Source: a virus
Length of the DNA stretch: 24,709 nt
Virus record (IMG/VR): IMGVR_UViG_3300032116_001251
Location: 1-24,709 of that record
Reading direction: 5' to 3' (one strand)
The notes under the pieces are model-generated. The model was not told the origin of the DNA. It ran no database searches and was given only the letters and a program-made list of their open reading frames with translations. Position 1 is the first letter of the stretch. Every line of letters begins with the position of its first letter. The position numbers were made by a program, and so were the translations under genes. Positions 1 to 7,293 of this stretch are shown here, piece after piece.

Positions 1-2
1 GG

Positions 3-509
3 CAGGAAAGCCGGCCGGCATTCCGCGACGCTATAAAAAAAGCGCGGCGAGAATTAGAGGCGAGTTTACTGGATTCAATAAGCGAAGCAGGCGCAAAGCA
101 TTGGCAGGCAAAGGCTTGGATAGCGGAGCGAGTGTTCGGATATGCGCAGCCAAGCGCCCGTGTGGACGTCAAAGCAGAGTTGAATCATGGACTGTCGCCA
201 AGCTTGGCGGCGATGCTCGCCGGAATCCATTCGCGCTCAGGTACTTATGTAAAATCTGCACAAGTCGTTGATACACAACAACATCATTTGTCGCACAAGA
301 AGTATTGTATAAACCAACCTCTTCCCTCCTCTGAAAATCCGCGAGAGGAGAAACTAATTAAGCGTAAGTTAGTGAGACTAAGGAAGTTACAACGTACCAC
401 CACGACCCCCGGGGACGCCCCCAATCCCCCAAAATTTTCGCATACCCCCCCAGAGAAAACCGACCAAAACAAAAAGGAAGATGGCGAAGCCGCCCAAGAG
501 CAAGCGTAA
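3..509 (+). CDS. terS: Terminase small subunit, C-terminal part (5' truncated)
   Basis: The reading frame is open from the left edge, so the N-terminus, which would carry the DNA-binding helix-turn-helix, lies outside the window. The first visible residues (FRDAIKKARRELEASLLDSI, then KHWQAKAWIAERVFGYAQP) resemble the helical 'W-x-A-x-AW-x-ERxxP' segment seen in many small terminase or HTH packaging proteins. The position directly upstream of terL agrees. Its role would be recognition of the packaging site and recruitment of the large subunit. From about nt 260 the protein turns low-complexity, basic and Pro/Thr-rich, with rare-type codons (AGA, CTA, TTA, AGG), unlike the first part. It ends 29 nt inside terL in another frame. 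The family call is inferred from motif and position; the C-terminal tail may be a late extension. Confidence 0.62.
   Translation, partial: QESRPAFRDAIKKARRELEASLLDSISEAGAKHWQAKAWIAERVFGYAQPSARVDVKAELNHGLSPSLAAMLAGIHSRSGTYVKSAQVVDTQQHHLSHKKYCINQPLPSSENPREEKLIKRKLVRLRKLQRTTTTPGDAPNPPKFSHTPPEKTDQNKKEDGEAAQEQA
406..451 (+). other. Cluster of four C-runs (possible i-motif / minus-strand G-quadruplex)
   Basis: Four runs of C (406-410, 418-422, 426-430 and a C7 at 445-451) lie within 46 nt, inside the terS tail and 30-75 nt upstream of the terL start. On the minus strand these are four G-runs with loops of about 14, 3 and 7 nt, the pattern of a potential G-quadruplex with one long loop. A CCCCGGGG palindrome (407-414) and AAAATTTT (431-438) are also present. 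Nothing similar was noticed elsewhere in the window. A role in packaging or terL expression is speculation. Confidence 0.4.
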
Positions 510-1914
510 GTCGCCAGAAGAAGTTCTTCAGGACATCGCAACTCCTGAGGGTTTCGCGCAGCACGTTATCGGTATTAAGCTTTACGATTGGCAGCGTGCG
601 GTCCTGCGAGATCTCGCCAAGGAGCAATCCCGTGTAGCCTTGCGTGCCGCCAACGGTTCCGGCAAGACCAGCACCGTCATTGCGTCTATTTTGCTTTGGC
701 ATTGCTTTTGTTTTAAGCGGTCAATTTCGGTTACGACCGCCGGTGTATTCCGGCAGGTCGAATCGCAGTTGTGGCCGAGCCTTCGCAACTACGTTGCCCG
801 CTTGGGTGGTGGTTGGGACGTAACATCAGGAGAGATTCGATACACGGACCCGCAGGGCGATACAAGCAGAATTATTGGGTATTCCGCAACCGACCCCGGG
901 CGTGCGGAAGGATGGCACGCCGAAGACCATACCAAGCACCCCCTGCTTATGGTTGTGGACGAGGCAAAGTCTGTCGCTGACCCATTGTTCGAGGCCATCA
1001 GTCGCTGCCAACCCACCCGCCTGCTTATTGCGTCCAGCCCCGGGGGTACCAGCGGAGCCTTCTACCGCGCGTTTACCAAGGAGGCGAACATGTGGAAGAC
1101 CCACGCCGTAGCCGCCAAGGACTGCCCGCATATACCGCAAATCCAGATCGACGAGGTTATCCAGCGGTACGGCGAGAAGCATCCCCTGACCCGCTCCATG
1201 ATCTATGGCGAGTTCGTTGACATAGGCGCCGAGAGTCTTGTCATTAGCCTTACCCAGATCCAGAACTGCCAGAATAGCCCGCCAGACTACAAGCCTGCGG
1301 AACGGGTGGCCGGGGTCGATTTTGCGGCCGGCGGTGACTGCAACGTGCTTTGCGTACGTGACGGCAACAAGGTACTACCTATGGTGGCTTGGCGCGAAAG
1401 GGATACCATGTCTGCCGTTGGGCGGTTTATAGTAGAGTTTAAGAAGGCCGGCCTGAAACCTGAGAACATCTACGCCGACGCCAGCGGTCTTGGCATGGTT
1501 ATGTGCGACGCCTTGGCAGAGGCTGGTTGGGACGTTAACCGGGTTAACTTTGGTTCCACCCCATACGACCCCGACGCCTACACTAACCGCGCCGCCGAGA
1601 TGTGGTACGGGATGTCCAAGAAGATCGAGGCGTGCGAGATCATTCTGCCCGAGGACGACGACCTGATTGCTCAGCTAACTTGCCGCCGCACCACGACCAA
1701 CTCCAAGGGCAAGCTAGGCGTAGAATCCAAGGACTCGATGCGGTCCCGTGGCATCGCATCACCCGATCGTGCGGATGCCCTTGCCCTCTGCTTAGATGGT
1801 GGTAATCTTCGGTTTGATTTGACTTTCCCCGTCGAGAAGCCAACGTGGAGGTCATTGCAAGCCCTGATGGAATCGAGCGATCCTGTCATGGCTGGCTTCG
1901 ATGCAGGAGGTTAA
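481..1914 (+). CDS. terL: Terminase large subunit (ATPase/nuclease)
   Basis: This is the DNA-packaging motor that pumps genome DNA through the portal and cuts it. The N-terminal ATPase has a Walker A-type loop AANGSGKTS (residues 56-64), a Walker B MVVDEA (157-162) and a following SSPGGTSG segment (185-192) like the coupling motif. The C-terminal RNase H-like nuclease has acidic residues in GVDFAAGGD (D280), IYADASG (D333) and SPDRADAL (D429/D432), the usual terminal signature. Its 477 residues are normal for the family, and all key residues appear intact. The ATG is preceded by AAAAAGGAAG, a purine-rich but closely spaced ribosome site, and lies inside terS, so translation may be coupled. 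The gene ends in a TAA that overlaps the ribosome site of the next gene. Confidence 0.95.
   Translation: MAKPPKSKRKSPEEVLQDIATPEGFAQHVIGIKLYDWQRAVLRDLAKEQSRVALRAANGSGKTSTVIASILLWHCFCFKRSISVTTAGVFRQVESQLWPSLRNYVARLGGGWDVTSGEIRYTDPQGDTSRIIGYSATDPGRAEGWHAEDHTKHPLLMVVDEAKSVADPLFEAISRCQPTRLLIASSPGGTSGAFYRAFTKEANMWKTHAVAAKDCPHIPQIQIDEVIQRYGEKHPLTRSMIYGEFVDIGAESLVISLTQIQNCQNSPPDYKPAERVAGVDFAAGGDCNVLCVRDGNKVLPMVAWRERDTMSAVGRFIVEFKKAGLKPENIYADASGLGMVMCDALAEAGWDVNRVNFGSTPYDPDAYTNRAAEMWYGMSKKIEACEIILPEDDDLIAQLTCRRTTTNSKGKLGVESKDSMRSRGIASPDRADALALCLDGGNLRFDLTFPVEKPTWRSLQALMESSDPVMAGFDAGG
1905..1910 (+). promoter_or_regulatory. Ribosome binding site AGGAGG that fixes the 1916 start
   Basis: A perfect AGGAGG sits in the last codons of terL, 5 nt before the ATG at 1916. 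It makes 1916 the likely start of the small membrane protein rather than the in-frame ATG at 1901, which would place this site inside the coding region. Confidence 0.8.
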
Positions 1915-1915
1915 T

Positions 1916-2086
1916 ATGAATATCTGGAACTGGATTACTGCAAACTGGACTGAGATTGTTGCCGCCCTCGGTGGCATCGTGCTTGCTGCGCGTATCATTG
2001 TGAAGCTGACCCCGACCCCTGCCGATGATTCGGCGCTGGAAAAAGTTGTCAACTTCCTAAAGACGCTCGGTCTCCACATTAAATAA
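1916..2086 (+). CDS. Small single-TM membrane protein, holin-like
   Basis: This 56-residue protein has a short Trp/Asn N-terminus (MNIWNWITANW), one hydrophobic segment at about residues 12-30 (EIVAALGGIVLAARIIVKL), then LTPTPADDSALEKV and an amphipathic tail. A single TM helix followed by 'LTPTP-DD' and a charged C-terminal helix recurs among small phage membrane proteins found near terminase or lysis genes. A holin-like or other lysis role is plausible because a lipoprotein gene follows closely. The start was chosen from the AGGAGG 5 nt upstream. It could instead be a packaging-associated membrane anchor. The sequence alone cannot show pore formation. Confidence 0.6.
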   Translation: MNIWNWITANWTEIVAALGGIVLAARIIVKLTPTPADDSALEKVVNFLKTLGLHIK

Positions 2087-2092
2087 CTTTAA

Positions 2093-2281
2093 GTGATCGG
2101 TGCGATACTTAACATCATTGCATCGATCCTTCGCCTCATCCCCGGTTGGCGCGAGAAGCGCATCGATCGGGCAGAGGGCGATTGGCGCAACAACCGTGAC
2201 GCCATTGATCGCGATCTTGGCCCTAAGCCTTGGTGGGTGCGCCACGACGACCCCCGTAACGAATACGACCGGGGCCGTTGA
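2093..2281 (+). CDS. Short hydrophobic-N-terminus protein overlapping the lipoprotein gene
   Basis: This 62-residue frame opens with GTG immediately after a stop codon, so no earlier start exists. It begins with a hydrophobic stretch (MIGAILNIIASILRLIPGW) interrupted by one Arg, followed by a highly charged segment rich in Arg and Asp (REKRIDRAEGDWRNNRDAID) and ending in DDPRNEYDRGR. The last 86 nt are shared with the lipoprotein gene in another frame. The geometry recalls inner-membrane and lipoprotein spanin pairs, but 62 residues is short for an inner-membrane spanin and no long periplasmic coiled coil is visible. The ribosome site is weak. It may be a real membrane peptide or a frame conserved only by the overlap. 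Confidence 0.45.
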   Translation: MIGAILNIIASILRLIPGWREKRIDRAEGDWRNNRDAIDRDLGPKPWWVRHDDPRNEYDRGR

Positions 2282-2411
2282 GGCTCTGATGCGCGATGAG
2301 AACTACCCTGCTGTACGCGATTCTTCTCCTGCCGTCCGCGCATGGTCAAAACGCGCTTTGCATTATATCAACGATCTTTCGTTTGAACTAAACCGGGAAC
2401 GCGACAAATGA
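2196..2411 (+). CDS. Small lipoprotein, candidate o-spanin-like (GTG start)
   Basis: Starting at GTG 2196 the product is 71 residues with a compact lipoprotein signal: MTPLIAILALSLGGC, giving a lipobox LGG-C with Cys15 as the lipidated residue. The mature part of about 57 residues is Thr/Val-rich at first and then helical (PAVRAWSKRALHYINDLSFE). The same frame is open further upstream to 2100, but only the GTG places the hydrophobic signal at the N-terminus. It overlaps the upstream hydrophobic ORF by 86 nt, and its TGA overlaps the portal ATG (ATGA). A size and layout like outer-membrane spanins suggest a role in the last step of lysis. A different outer-membrane or superinfection-exclusion lipoprotein is an alternative. 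Confidence 0.65.
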   Translation: MTPLIAILALSLGGCATTTPVTNTTGAVEALMRDENYPAVRDSSPAVRAWSKRALHYINDLSFELNRERDK

Positions 2412-4294
2412 ACGCTAAAGACACACGCCGCAACGACTACTACGTCAGGATCATCGAGGCTCTTAACCAGCGCGAGACTTGGGAGAACCGGCAGCGTTTG
2501 TTCTATCAGGCCCGGTACTTCGGTGTCCGCCGGAAGGTCAAGCCTTGGCCTACCGCCGCTGACCTGCACGTTCAGTTGATCGATACTGCGATCGAGAAGC
2601 TAAAGCCCTCCTTCGTCAATTCCGCCATCGGCAACGACATCCTTTCCAGCTTTGTTCCCATGCGGCAGCAGATTGCCCCGCTCACCGTTTCCGCCGAGCG
2701 TTGGTTCGATTACCAGATGCGCGAGCGTACCAACTTTCAGAAAGAGATTGTTTCCGTAATCGACAACATCCTGCTCTACGGCCGTGGCGTTGCCAAGGTG
2801 ATCTGGAACGAGGACAAGAAGCGTATTGACTTCGAGGCGATCGATCCCTTCCATATTATCGTACCTTCCTACACCAAGGAATTCAAAGATGCCGACTTCA
2901 TTGTTCACATCATCTCAACGAGCGTCGACTCCTATAAGGCAAATCCGCTTTACAAGCAGGACGAGAACTTTATTAAAACCATTTCGGGTAAACCGTCCAA
3001 ATCGGTGGGCCTACGAAGTGAGATTCAGGACGAGATTTATCGACGCGAGGGAATTACTCAGGAAGCTGAGAACGATCGCATCATTCTTTGGGAAATGTAT
3101 ACGCCGACCGAGGACGGATGGAAGGTCGAGACTTATAGCCCGCTGGTTGTCACCGAAGATGTAAGGAAGCCGTTCGTTCTGCCTTACAAGCATGGCGAAC
3201 CGCCCTTTGTGGATTTCCCCTATGAGATAACCGGGGGAGGTTGGTATAGCCCACGGGGAGTTGCAGAAATTCTCCTCCCCGGAGAGAATCTGCTCAACAA
3301 GCTGAAGAATAGCCTGAGCGATTACGTTGAGCTTGCCAACCGCCCTGTTTTTGAAGCACAGAATCCGGTAAGCCTGAACACGGCGAACCTGAAGATGCAG
3401 CCCGGTCAGATCCTGCCGCAGGGTCTCAAGCCGGTGCAGTTCAGCCAGCCTCCGTTCGATTTCCAGCGCCTTATGCTGGAGGAGCGGATGCTGGCCGAGC
3501 AGCGGATGGGCAACCCTGACTTTGCCGCTGGCTCGCAGTATCAGGTGTCCGACCGCAAGACTGCGACCGAGATCGCGGCCATGCAGGGTCAGGCGGCTGC
3601 CTCCGGGGATCTGCGCAATCGTATTTTCCGAATGGGCTTGGCCCATCTCTTCAAGCAAAGCTGGGCGCTTTACGTCCAGTACAACAAGAAGGATCTCATG
3701 TTCCGCTATGCGGAAGAGACCGGCTCGATGCCGCCCGAAGGTATCCACGAAGATTACTCGATCGAGCCGAAGGGCGGAATGGATTTCATCAACCGCCAGT
3801 TCTCGCTCCAGAAAGCCGTCGCCCGAATGCAGATGTTCCTGAACAATCCGTTCGTCAATCAGGGCGAACTGGTCAAATCCGTTATCGAGCAGGATGACCC
3901 GAGCCTTGTTCGCCGCCTCTACCAAGACCCGCAGGCCGGCACCGGGGATCAGGCTGAGGATCAGGCGACCGAGATTGCGACCATGCTCGCCACCGGCTTC
4001 CCGGTCCAGATCAAACCGTCCGACGATCACAAGGCCCATATCCAAGTTCTTTTCCAATTCAACCAAGCCGCCCAAGCGCGTCAGCAACCCGTGGATCAAA
4101 TGTCCATGCAGGTTCTCATGCAACACTTGCAGCAACATCTCGCTGCGCTTGAGCAGGTCGATCCGAACACATCCCGCGCCATTCAGAAACAGCTTCGTGA
4201 CGCAGCCAAGGCAGAAGCCAAGGCAATGGAGCAGCAGGGCGGGATGGTTCCTGACGAAGGAGCAAATCAACCTACCTTGCAAACCACGGGATGA
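2408..4294 (+). CDS. Portal protein
   Basis: This 628-residue protein would form the dodecameric ring at the capsid vertex through which DNA enters and leaves. Support comes from its place just downstream of terL and ahead of scaffold and capsid genes, its size, and typical portal features. These include an N-terminal PWPTAADLHVQLIDTAIEKL segment, the helical VSVIDNILLYGRGVAKVIWN stretch (about residues 115-135), a central PFVDFPYEITGGGWYSPRGV wing region leading to NLLNKLKNSLSDYVELANRP, and a Gln/Ala-rich C-terminal helical tail. It starts with an ATGA overlap on the lipoprotein gene and ends with ATGA on the methyltransferase, so all three are probably translationally coupled. I do not see a break or frameshift. 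Confidence 0.87.
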   Translation: MNAKDTRRNDYYVRIIEALNQRETWENRQRLFYQARYFGVRRKVKPWPTAADLHVQLIDTAIEKLKPSFVNSAIGNDILSSFVPMRQQIAPLTVSAERWFDYQMRERTNFQKEIVSVIDNILLYGRGVAKVIWNEDKKRIDFEAIDPFHIIVPSYTKEFKDADFIVHIISTSVDSYKANPLYKQDENFIKTISGKPSKSVGLRSEIQDEIYRREGITQEAENDRIILWEMYTPTEDGWKVETYSPLVVTEDVRKPFVLPYKHGEPPFVDFPYEITGGGWYSPRGVAEILLPGENLLNKLKNSLSDYVELANRPVFEAQNPVSLNTANLKMQPGQILPQGLKPVQFSQPPFDFQRLMLEERMLAEQRMGNPDFAAGSQYQVSDRKTATEIAAMQGQAAASGDLRNRIFRMGLAHLFKQSWALYVQYNKKDLMFRYAEETGSMPPEGIHEDYSIEPKGGMDFINRQFSLQKAVARMQMFLNNPFVNQGELVKSVIEQDDPSLVRRLYQDPQAGTGDQAEDQATEIATMLATGFPVQIKPSDDHKAHIQVLFQFNQAAQARQQPVDQMSMQVLMQHLQQHLAALEQVDPNTSRAIQKQLRDAAKAEAKAMEQQGGMVPDEGANQPTLQTTG

Positions 4295-4821
4295 TCGTCC
4301 CGGTGATGCGAGACGCCTTCCAGCAGGAAGGCTTGGCTAAGTTGTGTCAGTGGGCCAACGAGAGCGGCGCCAACGGTGCTGCCGTTGAGATTGGTTCCTA
4401 TAGCGGAGAAGGCACCGAGGTTATCGCCAAATACTTCAAGACCGTGCTTGCGGTCGATCCTTGGATCAACGGGTATGACATCGGTGACGTTGCGAGCCAG
4501 CAATGCCCAATGAAGTTTGTTTTCGAGGCTTTCCAGAACCGTACCAAGCCCCTTGGTAACGTATCTTTCAGCCGTGGGAAAAGCCTTGACGCCTTGGAGT
4601 TTGTTGCCGATGGTTCGCTGGATCTGGTATATGTTGACGGCGATCACAGGTATGAAGCGGTGCTGGCAGACGTCAAGGGCTGGGAGCCGAAGCTACGTCA
4701 GGGAGGGATCATGGCTGGACACGATTGGAGTTTCCCGGCAGTACAGAAGGCTCTGGGCGAAATCTACAAAGATGCGAAGTTCGTCCTTTTCCAAGGCGAC
4801 AGTTGGGCGCTGATGTCATGA
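4291..4821 (+). CDS. Class I SAM-dependent methyltransferase (Methyltransf_24-like)
   Basis: This 176-residue Rossmann-fold enzyme has motif I VEIGSYSGEGT (residues 32-42) for binding the SAM methionine and backbone, the acidic motif AVDPW (54-58), DLVYVDGDHRYE (111-122) after the fourth strand, and GGIMAGHDW (138-146). The YVDGDH and GHDW motifs are typical of the Methyltransf_24 group, whose members often modify sugars or small molecules; no target-recognition domain for DNA is visible. It is coupled by ATGA overlaps to the portal upstream and to a small gene downstream, so it is expressed with morphogenesis genes. That suggests a structural protein or surface-glycan target rather than host DNA, but this is inference. 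Confidence 0.88.
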   Translation: MIVPVMRDAFQQEGLAKLCQWANESGANGAAVEIGSYSGEGTEVIAKYFKTVLAVDPWINGYDIGDVASQQCPMKFVFEAFQNRTKPLGNVSFSRGKSLDALEFVADGSLDLVYVDGDHRYEAVLADVKGWEPKLRQGGIMAGHDWSFPAVQKALGEIYKDAKFVLFQGDSWALMS

Positions 4822-5141
4822 GGAAGCTGCGTGCAATCCTAGCCTTCATCCGCAACCAAGAGTGGGTTGAGGAACCCAAGTGGCTCGATGAGGATGAGCG
4901 GGCGCTTAAGTCTTTCATGGGTACGCCGGCCGGACAGAAGCTTAGTCTTATACTTTTGAACCTAACTTTGCGCCAGAATGCTGCCGCCGTGATGAAGAAA
5001 GAAGAAGCACTTGCGGAGGCGTGCGGGTATGCTAAAGGTTTCCGTGGTTGTGTTGCGACCATTGAGTCGCTTGCGACCGCAAAATTAAACTCGGCCGTCC
5101 CGGGCTACGGGGACGATGCCGATGAACCAGTAGCAAACTAA
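4818..5141 (+). CDS. Hypothetical small protein between portal and scaffold
   Basis: The product is 107 residues from the ATG at 4818, which overlaps the methyltransferase stop as ATGA. An in-frame ATG at 4725 exists but would overlap the methyltransferase by about 100 nt. The sequence is mostly helical: a basic N-terminus (MRKLRAILAF), then WVEEPKWLDEDERALKSF, and a C-terminal half with Ala/Leu-rich helices and a GYAKGFRGC segment. I do not recognise a family. Small helical proteins at this position in other phages have no assigned role; it could assist head assembly or portal incorporation. The frame is convincing because of the coupled start and uniform codon use. Confidence 0.7.
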   Translation: MRKLRAILAFIRNQEWVEEPKWLDEDERALKSFMGTPAGQKLSLILLNLTLRQNAAAVMKKEEALAEACGYAKGFRGCVATIESLATAKLNSAVPGYGDDADEPVAN

Positions 5142-5191
5142 CCTCCCGGCAGGAATGACTCCCCTGCTAAAGAGTGTAAGAAAGGGTCAAA

Positions 5192-6160
5192 ATGGCGGAT
5201 TCAGGAAATCTTACCGAAACGGAAATTCTTGCAATGGCTGCCGCAGCCGACGAGGGCCGGGAATACAATCCCGAACCCAAGAAGGACGAAGCCAAGGCAA
5301 CAACTGAAACGGATAAGGTTAGTGGAAGTACCGAGCAGAAGCCCACGTCTGCGGAAGAAGCCGAACCAAAACAGGAAGCCTCGAGTGAGGCTCCCGCAAC
5401 CGAGGAGAAATCCGAGGAAGCGAAAAGTTCTCTAACAACGCAACCAGAAGATTCCAAGCCAGATTCGGCTTCCGAAAAGAAGCAATCTAGGTATGAGAAG
5501 GCCAAATCGCGACTCCAGAAGGAGTGGGAAGATGTCCAAGCAGAAAAAGCTAAACTCAAGGCAGAGCGAGAAGCCCTTGAGTCGGCGCGAAATGCAAGGA
5601 CGACTCCAGAGGCTCCTAAAGAAGAGGCAAAGCAAAGCAGTCGAAAATTTAGCCCGGAGGATTACCGGGAAGCGGCAAAGAACTATCGTGGCGAAGGCCG
5701 CGACGATCTTGCGCAGATTGCAGAGCAAAGAGCCTCGGAAGTAGAAGCGGAAGAGCGAAAGGAGATTGAGGAGAAGACCAAGACGGAGATGAAATCCGCT
5801 TGGGACAGGAATCTCCTCAAAGAGGTTGAGGAGAATCCCGAACTTAAGGATTCCTCAAGCTCCCTCTACAAGGCCGTGTCTCAAATGTTGGAACAGCATG
5901 CGATCCTGCGGAACTATCCCGCCGGGATTAACGATGCGGTTCAGATTGCCAAGATGCGCATTAAGGCGGACGCCGCATCTGGTTTGGAAAAGAAGGTTGC
6001 AGAGTATGAGCGAGAAATTGCTCAACTCAGAAAAGCGACGACCCCGGCTTCGGGTCAACCGTCAGGTCCGGCCAAGACCAAGGCTTTTCACGAACTCTCG
6101 CTAGACGAGCAGGAACGTGAATTGATGAGGATGGCGGGCGAGGTTGATCGGAACGGTTAG
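5192..6160 (+). CDS. Capsid scaffold protein
   Basis: This 322-residue, strongly charged protein directly precedes the capsid gene, as scaffolds usually do. The first 100 residues are disordered, rich in Glu, Lys, Ser, Thr and Pro. A predicted coiled coil follows (around residues 100-130, RLQKEWEDVQAEKAKLKAER), then an alternating Lys/Glu helical region. The last part (residues about 270-322) has another heptad-like stretch, a Pro/Gly linker and a short helix, ELSLDEQERELMRMAGEV, that could bind the capsid protein. It would organise procapsid assembly and then leave. There is no protease-like motif. The ATG has a purine-rich site (AAGAAAGGG) about 6 nt upstream. Function is inferred from composition and location. 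Confidence 0.82.
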   Translation: MADSGNLTETEILAMAAAADEGREYNPEPKKDEAKATTETDKVSGSTEQKPTSAEEAEPKQEASSEAPATEEKSEEAKSSLTTQPEDSKPDSASEKKQSRYEKAKSRLQKEWEDVQAEKAKLKAEREALESARNARTTPEAPKEEAKQSSRKFSPEDYREAAKNYRGEGRDDLAQIAEQRASEVEAEERKEIEEKTKTEMKSAWDRNLLKEVEENPELKDSSSSLYKAVSQMLEQHAILRNYPAGINDAVQIAKMRIKADAASGLEKKVAEYEREIAQLRKATTPASGQPSGPAKTKAFHELSLDEQERELMRMAGEVDRNG

Positions 6161-6181
6161 CCGCAAAGGATATAAACTAAA

Positions 6182-7201
6182 ATGGTCACTACTGGTTCAG
6201 TAACCGCACAGTTCCAGACGTACTTCTCGAAGGCGTTGCTGGAGCGTGCGCTCCCCTTGCTCCAGATGGAGCAGTTTGCTATGAAAACCCCCTACCCGAC
6301 CAAAACGGGTGGGAACAAGACGATCCGGTTTTTCCGGTTCTCAGACCCGAGCATCAGCGCTATCGCCAACCTCTCCGAAGGCACCACGCCTTCCAGCGGT
6401 GACGAGCGCGATCTGACGCTCTCCTCGGTCGAAGCCACGCTCGTGCAATACGGGTCCAAAATCATCCTCACCGATGTTTTGCTGGCCACGGAATTGTTCT
6501 CGCATCTGGCGCAGGCCACCAAGCAACTCGGCGAAGACGCCGCGCTGCACGCCGACACCCTCTGCCACCGCGCTTTGGTTCAGGATTCCTCGACCAGCAC
6601 TGGCACTGGCGTTGCCGTCAAGTCCTACGCTCGTTATGCCCAGAACGGCACTAACGGCACGACCTTCGGCACGGCCTCCACCCCCAACAGCAGCATGACC
6701 GCCACCGACCTTCTGGACGGTGCGACCAGCCTGTTCATCGCCCGCGCTCCCAAGATCAAGGACGGCTACGCGCTCGTCGCGCATCCTGCCGTTATCCGCG
6801 ATCTCCAACAGGACGATGATTGGTTGAAGGTCTCCAGCTACTCCGCCCCGGATCAAATCTTCAAGGGCGAAACTGGCAAACTGTTCGGCGTGAGCGTGAT
6901 TAGCTCCACCAACGTTCAGACGTTCAACACCAGCGCCTCCGGCGTGGGTGAAGCCACTGTCAGCACCGGCGCGGTCTACGCGAATGTGTTGCTCGGCGGC
7001 GGTGCGTTTGGCGTTCCGAGCCTGTCCTCGGTCGCCGCTTCCGGCTCGCCCTTCGCTCCGAAGGTCACGATTCTGGATGCCGCTGACAAGTCCGACCCCT
7101 ACGGCCAGCGCGTCGTGGCGTCCTTCAAGACGTTCTACGCGGCCAAGCAGCTCGACCCTCGGTTCTTCCGGGTGTTGTTCAGCAAGTCGAACTACTCGTA
7201 A
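6182..7201 (+). CDS. Major capsid protein, N4-gp56 family-like
   Basis: At 339 residues this is the likely shell protein. Its N-terminal pattern matches what I know of the N4-gp56 capsid family: FSKALLERALPLLQMEQFA, then TGGNKTIRFFRFSD, NLSEGTTPSSGDERDLT and VQYGSKIILTDVLL, and a helical block LGEDAALHADTLCHRAL. These proteins adopt the HK97 fold. The C-terminal third is Ser/Gly/Val-rich and ends in FFRVLFSKSNYS. The codons are notably GC-rich and regular compared with neighbours, as expected for a highly expressed gene. An AAAGGA site precedes the ATG by about 9 nt. A strong hairpin follows the stop. Confidence in 'major capsid' is high; the exact family needs a profile search. Confidence 0.9.
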   Translation: MVTTGSVTAQFQTYFSKALLERALPLLQMEQFAMKTPYPTKTGGNKTIRFFRFSDPSISAIANLSEGTTPSSGDERDLTLSSVEATLVQYGSKIILTDVLLATELFSHLAQATKQLGEDAALHADTLCHRALVQDSSTSTGTGVAVKSYARYAQNGTNGTTFGTASTPNSSMTATDLLDGATSLFIARAPKIKDGYALVAHPAVIRDLQQDDDWLKVSSYSAPDQIFKGETGKLFGVSVISSTNVQTFNTSASGVGEATVSTGAVYANVLLGGGAFGVPSLSSVAASGSPFAPKVTILDAADKSDPYGQRVVASFKTFYAAKQLDPRFFRVLFSKSNYS

Positions 7202-7240
7202 TTCTAATGGGAGCCATGCTGATTATCGGTATGGGTCCCC

Positions 7241-7278
7241 GGAAGGCGGGGGAGGGTAAAACCTCCCCCGCTCCTTCC
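7241..7278 (+). terminator. Strong GC hairpin downstream of the capsid gene
   Basis: The RNA can form a long stem: CGGGGGAGG (7247-7255) pairs with CCTCCCCCG (7262-7270) around a 6-nt loop, and GGAAGG (7241-7246) pairs with CCTTCC (7273-7278) across a 2-nt bulge, for 15 base pairs in all. No T-run follows, so it is not a classical intrinsic terminator. It could attenuate transcription after the capsid gene or protect the capsid mRNA 3' end. Confidence 0.72.
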
Positions 7279-7281
7279 ACC

Positions 7282-7287
7282 AAGGAG
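7282..7287 (+). promoter_or_regulatory. Ribosome binding site AAGGAG that fixes the 7294 start
   Basis: AAGGAG lies 6 nt before the ATG at 7294 and just outside the hairpin. The alternative in-frame ATG at 7207 has no ribosome site, and translation from it would run through the hairpin, so 7294 is preferred. Confidence 0.7.
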
Positions 7288-7293
7288 AAGTCC

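Noticed and set aside
267-316. Possible sigma70-like promoter upstream of terL (TTGATA / TTGTCG with TATAAA-like boxes)
   Set aside because: No pair of boxes has acceptable spacing (14 nt for the best -10), so the match is no better than chance in this AT-rich stretch.
3011-4282. 423-codon open frame on the minus strand inside the portal gene
   Set aside because: It is an antisense shadow produced by the portal's codon bias; it has no ribosome site of note, and the portal frame has clear family features.
5097-5114. Short inverted repeat GTCCC/GGGAC near the end of the small gene before scaffold
   Set aside because: Only about 5 bp of stem and it lies within coding sequence; too weak to call a terminator.
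7207-7293. Longer N-terminus for the acidic protein from ATG 7207
   Set aside because: No ribosome site is present, translation would cross the strong hairpin, and the 7294 start has a good AAGGAG.
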